10,837 bases of DNA, from positions 1 through 10,837 of the forward strand of contig DAIERH010000064.1 in NCBI GenBank assembly GCA_027346925.1. Reading direction: 5' to 3'. Positions 1 through 6,311 of this stretch are shown here, piece after piece (positions within the stretch are counted from its first letter, which is position 1; each line of letters begins with the position of its first letter). The notes beneath the pieces were generated by a model that was not told where the DNA came from, made no database searches, and worked only from the letters and a program-made list of their open reading frames with translations. Origin of the DNA: Geobacter sp. (GTDB taxonomy: Bacteria > Desulfobacterota > Desulfuromonadia > Geobacterales > Pseudopelobacteraceae). The position numbers were made by a program, and so were the translations under genes.

Positions 1-503
1 TTCTTGTTCTTGCTCTGGAACATCTTCAGTTTGCCTTTGGTGATGAGCTTGGGGCCGAGCATCAGGTCTTTTAAGAACTGGCCGGATTTGACGTTGAACA
101 CGGCGGCCAGGCGCATCTCGTACTGGCGGCCGTAGGTCCTGATGTTCTGCAGGAACAGCTTGTTGGCCAACTGCACGTAACTCTCCTTGGAGGGACCTTC
201 CGCGTCCCAGGAGAGCTTGCGCAGGGCATCCATGATGGAGGCCAGGTGCACCTTGTTGGGGCAACGGGTGGAGCAGGTCTCGCACGAGGCGCAGTACCAG
301 ATGGAACGGCCGGCCAGGATGCGCTGCCACTGGCCCAGCTGCAGCAGGCGCACCACCCGGTTGGGGGGGTGCTCCATGAAGGTGGCCATGGGACAACCGG
401 CGGAGCATTTGCCGCACTGGAAACAGCGGCGCACCGACGTGCCGGACAGCGCCTCGACCTTGCGGACAAAGCTGACATCCATGGTCTCCGTTGACAGGAG
501 CAT
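1..503 (-). CDS. hdrC: HdrC-like 4Fe-4S dicluster subunit, 3' end outside window
   Basis: The visible 167 residues contain two ferredoxin-type cluster motifs, C27-x2-C30-x2-C33-x3-C37 and C71-x2-C74-x2-C77-x3-C81, in the order and spacing of heterodisulfide reductase subunit C. HdrC relays electrons between HdrB/HdrA-type partners; in bacteria without methanogenesis, homologues serve soluble or membrane electron-transfer complexes whose disulfide substrate is often unknown. A basic tail follows the second cluster and continues past the window edge, where an HdrB-type partner would be the expected neighbour (inference). The start is uncertain: ATG at 503 gives about eight residues before the conserved DVSFV segment and is chosen here. 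GTG at 518 has a better-spaced AAGGGG, and ATG at 482 has a close GGAG. Family assignment is firm; the exact redox partner is not known. Confidence 0.88.
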   Translation of the reverse strand, partial: MLLSTETMDVSFVRKVEALSGTSVRRCFQCGKCSAGCPMATFMEHPPNRVVRLLQLGQWQRILAGRSIWYCASCETCSTRCPNKVHLASIMDALRKLSWDAEGPSKESYVQLANKLFLQNIRTYGRQYEMRLAAVFNVKSGQFLKDLMLGPKLITKGKLKMFQSKNK

Positions 504-529
504 CTTCTTCTTTTTCACAACAAAGCCCC

Positions 530-700
530 TTTTTATTATTGCTAAACATCATGCGGCTTCAACAGGTAAGTCCCCGCCGGATAATCCTGGCTTCGTCCGC
601 CCCGATGAATGTAATGTCTACCACAATTCCAGGTGGAAAAGCAAGGGCTAAATCCAGCCCTCCCCCTGCGCGCGGGAAATAATTTTAGTAATAATAAAAA
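530..700. repeat. 171-base segment bounded by 17-nt inverted repeats
   Basis: The left arm (530-546) reads TTTTTATTATTGCTAAA. The reverse complement of the right arm (684-700) reads TTTTTATTATTACTAAA, a single mismatch over 17 bases. The arms fill the space between the small gene ending at 701 and the HdrC-like gene. In a minus-strand transcript the arms could pair and enclose about 137 bases. No coding region is seen inside, and no clear target-site duplication flanks the arms. It could be a degenerate miniature element, an RNA hairpin, or chance in AT-rich DNA. Confidence 0.45.
535..562 (-). promoter_or_regulatory. Candidate sigma70 promoter for the HdrC-like gene
   Basis: Read on the minus strand, TTGAAG (557-562) is separated by 16 bases from AATAAT (535-540), four and five matches respectively to the sigma70 consensus. 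Initiation would fall near 528, which leaves almost no leader for the GTG at 518 and so favours the ATG at 503 or 482. The -10 lies inside one arm of an AT-rich inverted repeat, so low-complexity coincidence is possible. Confidence 0.35.
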
Positions 701-913
701 CTAGGCTGCTTTTTGCTCAACCGGCTCCTGGACACATTCGTCACGTGACCACGAGTCCAGCTCGCCGTTTGGCAGCCGGATCTGGACAGTTTCACCCGCA
801 AAGGTGCATCCGAATGTGTACCCAATGTTCCCGGTTTTTATGTTACGCAACGCCACCTTCTCTTCGCGCTGTTCCGTGTAATAGCATACCCGCTCGTATT
901 CTTGCTCTTTCAT
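701..913 (-). CDS. Small protein of unknown function, 70 aa
   Basis: I do not recognise a family. The 70-residue product starts MKEQEYERVC and is mixed-charge, with no signal peptide, membrane segment or metal-binding cluster. The middle (about residues 24-54) looks like a short beta-rich domain, with alternating hydrophobics and a glycine-turn pattern around GNIGYTFGCTFAG and VQIRLPNGE; the C-terminus is acidic. Three scattered cysteines (10, 36, 60) do not form a recognisable motif. The ATG at 913 is chosen because AAGGGAG lies eight bases upstream; an in-frame ATG at 964 lacks comparable support. It stands alone between the rubrerythrin-like gene and the HdrC-like gene, with about 100 bases or more on each side. 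That it is a real gene is supported by the ribosome site and by lysine/glutamate-rich composition unlike a GC-rich shadow frame. Confidence 0.68.
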   Translation of the reverse strand: MKEQEYERVCYYTEQREEKVALRNIKTGNIGYTFGCTFAGETVQIRLPNGELDSWSRDECVQEPVEQKAA

Positions 914-1005
914 GGCGTGTTCTCCCTTCTGTTTGGTCCGCTTATAATCTACCATAATTGTCAAGAAATTGGAACGTGATCAATGATGCTTCCAGGCAGG
1001 CACAT

Positions 1006-1037
1006 AAAAAAACAGAGCCCCCTCTAAGGGACTCTGT
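1006..1037 (-). terminator. Rho-independent terminator of the rubrerythrin-like gene
   Basis: On the minus strand, ACAGAGTCCC (1037-1028) pairs with GGGGCTCTGT (1021-1012) in a 10-bp stem with one G-U pair and a six-base loop, followed directly by seven T residues. It lies 24 bases beyond the stop codon at 1062. There is no T run on the plus strand, so it acts in one direction. Confidence 0.9.
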
Positions 1038-1061
1038 CTTCCACGGGTCTGGCGGTTGTTG

Positions 1062-1556
1062 TCACAGGGGGTGAAGGTTGGAAAACTCACCCCATTCCAG
1101 GTAGGTGTGCGGTTTTTCCATGAAATCATAGATGTTCTCGATCTTGCTCAGGTGCTCCTTTTCGTCGCTGACGATCCGCTGCATTATCCTGCACACTTTC
1201 TTCTGGGGATCGCACGCGGCCAATCCTTCCAGCACACGGATAATCTCTTCCTCGGTGGTTACAATATGCCCGAATCCATCGGGGTCGTTTTTCAATGTGC
1301 CGACGATATCACGATTCTTCATTAACCGGCGGAAGCCGTTATTCAGATAAAAACTGTCCGGCACCGTCATTGCGTCGGCATCTGTGCCGCTCATCTTTTT
1401 TTTCAGGGTGACAAGGGTGCTCAAGTGCCTTTTCTGGCTGTCCGCCAGAAGTGAGAAAATCTCTTTCAGTTCTGTATCCGTTTCTTCCTGGCTGAGCATC
1501 TCATACAGCCTCAATCCATCCTCTTCTATCCGCATCATGAAGTCGATAGCGTTCAT
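1062..1556 (-). CDS. Rubrerythrin-like ferritin-family protein, 164 aa
   Basis: The 164-residue protein has the four-helix pattern of rubrerythrin-type diiron proteins: an E11-E12 pair in helix 1, a helix-2 motif ending KRH44, a glutamate-rich helix 3 (T101-E104), and an intact E132-x-x-H135 in helix 4. Such proteins use a diiron site to reduce peroxide or handle iron in the cytoplasm of anaerobes. No C-terminal rubredoxin CxxC domain is present; the protein ends in an aromatic-rich tail (YLEWGEF). The helix-2 position normally occupied by glutamate in ExxH is Q41, so the iron site may be altered or non-catalytic. The ATG at 1556 follows AGGAGG with eight bases between; a GTG at 1565 overlaps that ribosome site and is rejected. 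It has its own terminator and candidate promoter, so it is probably monocistronic, next to the 3' end of the oxidase operon. Confidence 0.85.
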   Translation of the reverse strand: MNAIDFMMRIEEDGLRLYEMLSQEETDTELKEIFSLLADSQKRHLSTLVTLKKKMSGTDADAMTVPDSFYLNNGFRRLMKNRDIVGTLKNDPDGFGHIVTTEEEIIRVLEGLAACDPQKKVCRIMQRIVSDEKEHLSKIENIYDFMEKPHTYLEWGEFSNLHPL

Positions 1557-1581
1557 TATGCCCACCTCCTTTTACTCTTTT

Positions 1582-1610
1582 TATGTAATAAATATACCAC
1601 AAAAAAACAA
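1582..1610 (-). promoter_or_regulatory. Candidate promoter of the rubrerythrin-like gene
   Basis: On the minus strand, TTGTTT (1605-1610) and TACATA (1582-1587) are 17 bases apart, about 26 bases upstream of the start codon. The surrounding DNA is unusually AT-rich for this window. Other hexamer choices in the same stretch are possible, so the exact boxes are tentative. Confidence 0.35.
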
Positions 1611-1668
1611 AAGAAGATCGATATTGTCTTTTTGTTTGGCGCGTCGTGCCCCACATGCGCGCAGTTCA

Positions 1669-2484
1669 TCATTTCTGGGCAAACAGGATGATGGTCACCA
1701 TGAGCGGAAAGAGATTGAGGTAGGGAAAGAGGGCAGACTCGAACCGAAAGACGGAGATGAAGATGAGCGGAACCGGGAAGGCGGCATACCAGAAGGCGAT
1801 GTGGTGATCTATGATGCCGAAGGCCGGCAGGAGCGCACTCCCCGCGATGAGGGCAATAATCCAGAGCCGGAGAAAAGCGGCGAGATTCTGTCCTTCCTTG
1901 CCGAAGAGCGGAATCCCCGCCCGTCGGTAATCGTCTTCATGGCGGCGCTGCAAAAGCCAGAAATGGGGCACCTGCCAGATATACAACAGCCCAGCCAGGA
2001 GCACGGCCCGGTAATCCGTGGGGTTTCCACCGGCCACACACCAGCCGATAAGCGGCGGCAGCGCCCCGCACACTGCGCCGATGGCCAGTGCGAGGGGAGT
2101 GCGACGCTTGAGCGGCGTGTAGACTGCCAGGTACCAGGCCAGGGCCGTCAGACCGAGCAGCGCCGGCAACAGGCCGCCCATGGAGGCGAGCAGTACGAGT
2201 CCCGCCAGGATGACGGCGGCACCGATGGCGGCCGCAGCCGGCGGTGTCAATTCCCCCTGTGCCAGGGGGCGCTGCCTGGTGCGCTCCATCAGTCGGTCCA
2301 GGTCGCGTTCCAGCACTTGGTTGAGGGCCGATCCTCCAGCCGCCAGGAGCGTCACCCCGCAGAATGCGGCCACGAGGGAGATCGCCTCCACTGAAGTCGG
2401 GTGCAGGAGACAGCCCGCCGTTGCGGCAACGCCGTTCAACAGCGCCAGCCATGGACGAAGAAGCTTGAACAGCGGCCGGATCAT
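1669..2484 (-). CDS. ctaB: Protoheme IX farnesyltransferase (heme O synthase)
   Basis: This UbiA-family membrane prenyltransferase of 271 residues transfers a farnesyl group to heme b to make heme O, the cofactor (or heme A precursor) of heme-copper oxidases. The first prenyl-diphosphate site is visible as N55-x3-E59-R-D-L-D63-x2-M-x-R-T69; E59 occupies a position that is usually aspartate. The second conserved region is YTPLKRRTPL followed by GALPPLIGW (residues about 121-147), then HFWLLQRRHEDDYRRAGIP (about 174-192). Repeated hydrophobic stretches of about 20 residues fit the family's multi-span fold. The ATG overlaps the coxB stop as ATGA, with GAGGGG five bases upstream, so translation is probably coupled. 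It is the last gene of the oxidase operon. No heme A synthase is present in the window. Confidence 0.95.
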   Translation of the reverse strand: MIRPLFKLLRPWLALLNGVAATAGCLLHPTSVEAISLVAAFCGVTLLAAGGSALNQVLERDLDRLMERTRQRPLAQGELTPPAAAAIGAAVILAGLVLLASMGGLLPALLGLTALAWYLAVYTPLKRRTPLALAIGAVCGALPPLIGWCVAGGNPTDYRAVLLAGLLYIWQVPHFWLLQRRHEDDYRRAGIPLFGKEGQNLAAFLRLWIIALIAGSALLPAFGIIDHHIAFWYAAFPVPLIFISVFRFESALFPYLNLFPLMVTIILFAQK

Positions 2485-3692
2485 TTGGTCCCCTCGATGA
2501 ATTCCACCAGGGCCTCGACCTCATCATCCTTCAACTCGGGAAAGGTCGGCATGATCGGCTGGAATCCCTGGACGACCTTGGCCGCAGGCATGCGGATCGA
2601 CTCCCGCAGGTAGGCGTCATCGGCAGTAACGGTCATCGGCTTGCCGTTTTGAGTTACCTGGACCCTGCTCCCGTACAGCCTCTTGAAGGTGGGGCCGACG
2701 CCTCGGCTGCCGTCCAGGGAGTGGCAGGCGAGACACCCCTTCTCCTTCGCCAGTCGGCCGCCGTCCGGTTTCGGGCGTTCGGCGGCGCCGCTTCGCAGGA
2801 AATCGATGATCTGCCCGATCTCAGCCTCCTTGATCTGACCGGCAAAGGAGGGCATGACCGGGGGGAACCCCTTGACCACGTCGGCCTGGGGCTCAAGGAT
2901 TGAGCGCCGCAGATAGGCCTCGTCCGCGGTGATGGTCCGTTCCGCGCCGTTGGTCAGAACCGTCTCCTTACGGCCCCATACCCCCTTGAAGCTCGGCCCC
3001 ACCTTGATCGTCCCGTCCAGGGAGTGGCATCCCAGGCAGCCGTGCTTCTCCAGCAGTTCGTGGCCGGGGTGCTCCTCCTTTTCAGTCTTCCGGTTCAGCC
3101 AGGCATCGAACTCGGCCTCGGGCAGGGCCTCCACGGTGGTGATCATGGCGGAGTGGCCGGTACCGCAGTATGAGGAGCAGAACAGGTCATAGGAGCCCGG
3201 TTTGGTTGCCACGAACCAGGCGTAGTTCTTCATCCCCGGTACCACGTCGCGTTTGACCCGGAATGCCGGCAGGTAGAAGCCATGGATCACGTCCAGGGAG
3301 ACCAGTTCCACCTTGACCGGTTTGCCGACAGCCACGTACAGTTTGGGGCTGGTCTTGCCGTTGGCATAGGTGAAGCTCCACGACCACTGACGGGCCGTGG
3401 CGGTCACCTCCATGGCGCCCTTGGGGACATGGCGCAGCGCCAGGTAACCGGACCAGCCGTAGTAGAACATGGCCAGCACCAGCAGGGTGGGAAGGCCGGT
3501 CCAGACGATCTCCAGCCAGATGTTCGCCGAGACCTTTGATGTGGGCTCCGGCGCCCGGGAACGGTGGTAGCGGACCACGAAGGCCATCATGGTCACGGTG
3601 ATGCCGATCAGCAGCACCAGGCTGGCGCCGAAGATGAACATGAAGACCGGGTCGATCGCTTCGGTGGTGGTTATGAGATGGGCAGCGTCCAC
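2481..3692 (-). CDS. coxB: Cytochrome c oxidase subunit II with two fused cytochrome c domains
   Basis: This 403-residue subunit takes electrons from a c-type donor and passes them through CuA to CoxA. Two N-terminal membrane spans (about 15-40 and 59-84) precede a periplasmic cupredoxin domain. CuA ligands are H137, C172, C176, H180 and M183; W103 is the expected electron-entry tryptophan. Residue 174, usually the glutamate of CxExC, is serine. Two tandem monoheme cytochrome c domains follow: C219-L-G-C222-H with candidate axial M280, and C320-L-A-C323-H with candidate axial M381. They align along their length, indicating duplication. Ordinary subunit II lacks c hemes and caa3 types have one, so this fits the cc-type seen in Desulfovibrio. 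Translation starts at a GTG with GAGGAG five bases upstream, nine bases after coxD. Confidence 0.96.
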   Translation of the reverse strand: MDAAHLITTTEAIDPVFMFIFGASLVLLIGITVTMMAFVVRYHRSRAPEPTSKVSANIWLEIVWTGLPTLLVLAMFYYGWSGYLALRHVPKGAMEVTATARQWSWSFTYANGKTSPKLYVAVGKPVKVELVSLDVIHGFYLPAFRVKRDVVPGMKNYAWFVATKPGSYDLFCSSYCGTGHSAMITTVEALPEAEFDAWLNRKTEKEEHPGHELLEKHGCLGCHSLDGTIKVGPSFKGVWGRKETVLTNGAERTITADEAYLRRSILEPQADVVKGFPPVMPSFAGQIKEAEIGQIIDFLRSGAAERPKPDGGRLAKEKGCLACHSLDGSRGVGPTFKRLYGSRVQVTQNGKPMTVTADDAYLRESIRMPAAKVVQGFQPIMPTFPELKDDEVEALVEFIEGTK

Positions 3693-3701
3693 GTCGTCTC
3701 C

Positions 3702-3989
3702 TCAACGGTAGAGCACATCGAAGAAGGTGAATCCGATGAAAATGGCCAGGATCGCCAGGGCCGTGAACAACAGCCAGCGCAACAGGCGCCCCTCGTACTT
3801 CATGTGCATGAAGAAGGCGATCACCAGCCCCGACTTGAGACAGGCGATGGCCAGCGACCCCCAGACATGGCCGATACCCACGTTGTGGTGTGCCACCCAG
3901 ACGGTCAGGGCGGTCAGGGCCAGGAGGGTCAGCCAGACCAGTGTAAGCTTGCCGTAACTCAAGATATGGGGTGTCTGTTCGTGCGTCAT
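3702..3989 (-). CDS. coxD: Cytochrome c oxidase subunit IV (prokaryotic)
   Basis: The 95-residue protein has three predicted membrane spans (about 14-34, 41-62 and 70-93). The middle helix carries K52 and ends in FFMHMKYE, the signature of the COX4_pro/CtaF/CyoD group. This small subunit assists assembly or stability of the CoxA-CoxB core rather than catalysis. The ATG at 3989 is preceded by GAGGAG at suitable spacing. It follows coxC after an unusual gap of about 100 bases that contains a REP-like repeat, and lies nine bases before coxB. Confidence 0.93.
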   Translation of the reverse strand: MTHEQTPHILSYGKLTLVWLTLLALTALTVWVAHHNVGIGHVWGSLAIACLKSGLVIAFFMHMKYEGRLLRWLLFTALAILAIFIGFTFFDVLYR

Positions 3990-4005
3990 CGTGCTCCTCG
4001 CGATG

Positions 4006-4094
4006 TGTAGGGGCGGCCCCGAGTGGCCGCCCGGCTGCGGCCGGCAACAATATCGACATTGTCAACAGGGCAACCACATGGGGTTGCCCCTACA
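4006..4094. repeat. Inverted pair of REP-like hairpins between coxC and coxD
   Basis: The 89-base element begins TGTAGGGGC and ends GCCCCTACA, a perfect 9-bp terminal inverted repeat. Each end forms its own hairpin: GGGCGGCC (4011-4018) with GGCCGCCC (4025-4032), and GGGCAACC (4068-4075) with GGTTGCCC (4082-4089), each an 8-bp stem with a 6-base loop. The two units are copies in opposite orientation, and where they differ (GG/CC against AA/TT) the change is compensated across the stem. This is the structure of a BIME-like or miniature palindromic element. Its right end includes the coxC stop codon TAG. It breaks the otherwise compact operon and could affect mRNA stability or the ratio of upstream to downstream subunits (inference). 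Confidence 0.85.
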
Positions 4095-4686
4095 GGATCA
4101 GGTAATACAGCGGGAAGATGAAGATCCAGATCAGGTCGACCAGGTGCCAGTACAGGGCGCCGTTTTCCAGCAGCACATAATCTCCGCTATGGACGACGCC
4201 CCGCCTCACCCTGACGGCCACCCAGATCAGCAGGGTCCCACCGATCAGCACGTGCAGGCCGTGCAGCCCCACGGTCAGGTAGTAGAGGCTGAAAAAGACC
4301 GACTCGCCGGGAGGCCCGGCGGCCAGCCGGGGGGAGTTGGGATAGAAGCCGTGGCTGATTTCGGCGCTCCACTCCAGGTACTTGTTGAACAGGAAGATGG
4401 CCGCGCACAGCACCGTTCCCCCCAGGGACCAGAGGACGCGGCGCCTTTCGTCCCGCTGGATGGCGCTGACCGCCGTGGCCGCCAGCATGCTGCTGGTGAT
4501 GAGGATGGCCGTGTTGGCCGTGCCGAAGACCACGTGCATCTCCCGCCCGGCCGCGGCGAACTCACGGGGGTAACGGGAGAGGTACACCGCATAGAGCAGG
4601 AACAGGCCGCCGAACAGGAACAGTTCGGTGAACAGGAACAGCCACATGCCGAGCTTGGCGCCGGTGTCATCCCTGTGTCTGCTCAT
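4090..4686 (-). CDS. coxC: Cytochrome c oxidase subunit III
   Basis: The 198-residue membrane protein matches the short five-helix form of subunit III. Landmarks are GMWLFLFTELFLFGGLF (13-29) with the conserved E21, a central EWSAEISHGFYPNSP segment (105-119), LHGLHVLIGG (141-150) and the terminal YWHLVDLIWIFIFPL (179-193). Subunit III stabilises the CoxA catalytic core and its proton uptake. The chosen ATG at 4686 overlaps the coxA stop as ATGA; a longer reading from 4779 only adds coxA antisense-frame sequence. The stop codon TAG and part of the last leucine codon lie within the REP-like element, so insertion may have replaced the original 3' end while leaving the conserved helix intact. 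Confidence 0.95.
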   Translation of the reverse strand: MSRHRDDTGAKLGMWLFLFTELFLFGGLFLLYAVYLSRYPREFAAAGREMHVVFGTANTAILITSSMLAATAVSAIQRDERRRVLWSLGGTVLCAAIFLFNKYLEWSAEISHGFYPNSPRLAAGPPGESVFFSLYYLTVGLHGLHVLIGGTLLIWVAVRVRRGVVHSGDYVLLENGALYWHLVDLIWIFIFPLYYLIL

Positions 4687-6311
4687 GGCTCGCCTGTCCT
4701 GGTGAAGTCGTAGGGGCCATGGGTCACCACGGGCTCTTGCTCGAAGTTCTCCGTGGCGGGTGGGGTGGGGATGCTCCACTCCAGGGTCGCGCCGCCCCAG
4801 GGGTTGTCACCTGCCGGTTCGCCTCTGAACAGCCCGCGGAACAGGTTCACCAGCATGATGATCAGCCCCAGTGCCAGTATCCAGCTGCCGATGGTCGCCA
4901 CCAGGTTGAGGGGGGCAAACTCTGGAAGGTAATGGTAGTAGCGCCGCGGCATCCCCTTCAGACCGAGTACCATCATGGAGAAGTAGAGGACGTTGAAGCC
5001 GACGAACATCAGCGCCCAGCCGACGATGGCCGGTTTCTCCGCGTACCTGCGGCCGTAAAACTTGGGGAGCCAGTAGTGCATGGCGGCGATGAAGGCGAAG
5101 CCGGCGCCACCGAACATGACGTAGTGGAAGTGCCCCACCACGAAGTCGGTGTCGTGCACGTGGATGTCGGTGGCGGCCGCGCCCAGGATCAGCCCGGTCA
5201 GACCGCCGATGGAGAAGAGCAGGATGAAGGAGAGTGCGAACAGCATGGGGGCCTCCAGGGAGATGGAGCCCTTGTACAGTGTCGAGACCCAGTTGAAGAC
5301 CTTGATGGCGGACGGGATGGCCACGATGAAGGTCAGAAAGGAGAAGACCAGGATGGCGGTGTCGCTCATGCCGCTGGTGAACATGTGGTGGCCCCACACC
5401 AGCGATCCGGCGGCGGCGATGGCCAGACTGGAGAAGGCGATCATCTTGTAGCCGAAGATCGGCTTGCGGGCAAAGACCGGGATGATGTCCGAGACAACCC
5501 CCATGCCGGGCAGGATCATGATGTAGACCGCCGGGTGGGAGTAGATCCAGAACAGGTGCTGGTACATGATCGGATCGCCGCCGCGTGTGGGGTCGAACAG
5601 GCCGGTGCCCAGGAGGCGCTCTGCCAGAATCAGTGCCAGGGTGATGCCCAGGACCGGCGTGGCCAGGAGCTGGATCCAGGCGGTGGCGTACAGCGACCAG
5701 GTGAAGAGCGGCAGCCTGCCCCAGGTCATCCCCTCGGCCCGCAACCGGTGGATGGTGGTGATAAAGTTGAGGCCGGTCAGGATCGAGGAGAAGCCGATGG
5801 TGAAGACCCCGAGCACCGCCAGGGAGACGTTGGTGCTGGTGCGGGCGCTGAAGGGGACGTAGAAGGTCCAGCCGGTGTCGGGCGGGCCGTTACCGGTGAA
5901 GAGCGAGGTGAGGATGATCCCGGCACCGATGATGTAGAGCCACCAGGAGAAAAGATTCAGACGCGGAAAGGCCACATCCCTGGCGCCGATTTGGATCGGC
6001 ATGACCAGGTTGCCGAAGGCGCCCGGCATGCCGGGGATGATGAAGAGGAAGATCATCACCACCCCGTGCACGGTGAACAGGGCGTTGTAGGTCTGGGGTC
6101 CCATGAGGGTGCTTGCCGGCGTCATCAGGTCGAGCCTGATCAAGAGCCCCAGCATGACCCCCACCAGGAAGAAGCCGAAGGTGGAATAAAAGTAGAGCAG
6201 CCCGATCCGCTTATGGTCGGTGGAGAATATCCAGGAGGTGATGCCGGTCCTGCCCGTATCCCGCCAGAATCCGCCCTCGGTGCAAGGTTGTGCCTGTTCA
6301 GCCGAACTCAT
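4683..6311 (-). CDS. coxA: Cytochrome c oxidase subunit I, A2-type heme-copper oxygen reductase
   Basis: This 542-residue catalytic subunit reduces oxygen to water and pumps protons across the inner membrane. Low-spin heme ligands are H82 and H396, high-spin heme ligand H394, CuB ligands H259, H308 and H309, with Y263 as the cross-linked tyrosine. D-channel residues N101, D112 and N119 and K-channel K337 are present; the residue matching the K-channel threonine is S334. The helix VI glutamate of A1-type enzymes is absent; instead Y257-S258 precede H259, the YS motif of A2-type oxidases. Length and the roughly twelve hydrophobic segments are normal. The ATG overlaps the SCO stop (ATGA) with GGAGG four bases upstream. 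Whether the site holds heme A or heme O cannot be read from sequence. Confidence 0.98.
   Translation of the reverse strand: MSSAEQAQPCTEGGFWRDTGRTGITSWIFSTDHKRIGLLYFYSTFGFFLVGVMLGLLIRLDLMTPASTLMGPQTYNALFTVHGVVMIFLFIIPGMPGAFGNLVMPIQIGARDVAFPRLNLFSWWLYIIGAGIILTSLFTGNGPPDTGWTFYVPFSARTSTNVSLAVLGVFTIGFSSILTGLNFITTIHRLRAEGMTWGRLPLFTWSLYATAWIQLLATPVLGITLALILAERLLGTGLFDPTRGGDPIMYQHLFWIYSHPAVYIMILPGMGVVSDIIPVFARKPIFGYKMIAFSSLAIAAAGSLVWGHHMFTSGMSDTAILVFSFLTFIVAIPSAIKVFNWVSTLYKGSISLEAPMLFALSFILLFSIGGLTGLILGAAATDIHVHDTDFVVGHFHYVMFGGAGFAFIAAMHYWLPKFYGRRYAEKPAIVGWALMFVGFNVLYFSMMVLGLKGMPRRYYHYLPEFAPLNLVATIGSWILALGLIIMLVNLFRGLFRGEPAGDNPWGGATLEWSIPTPPATENFEQEPVVTHGPYDFTRTGEP

Noticed and set aside
71..478. 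A 135-codon minus-strand open frame near the left edge
   Set aside because: It is the +1 shadow of the HdrC-like gene; only the other minus-strand frame gives two correctly spaced 4Fe-4S motifs.
941..964. TTGACA and TATAAG upstream of the 70-residue gene on the minus strand
   Set aside because: The hexamers are only 12 bases apart, too close for a sigma70 promoter, and no better -10 lies at the right distance from the TTGACA.
1636..1663. GC-rich hairpin (GCGCG/CGCGC) just after ctaB
   Set aside because: The stem is only 5 bp with a long loop and no T run follows on either strand, so it is not supported as the operon terminator; none was found before the rubrerythrin-like gene.
1384..2394. 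A 336-codon plus-strand open frame opposite the rubrerythrin-like gene and ctaB
   Set aside because: It crosses two real minus-strand genes and their promoter region without any domain of its own.
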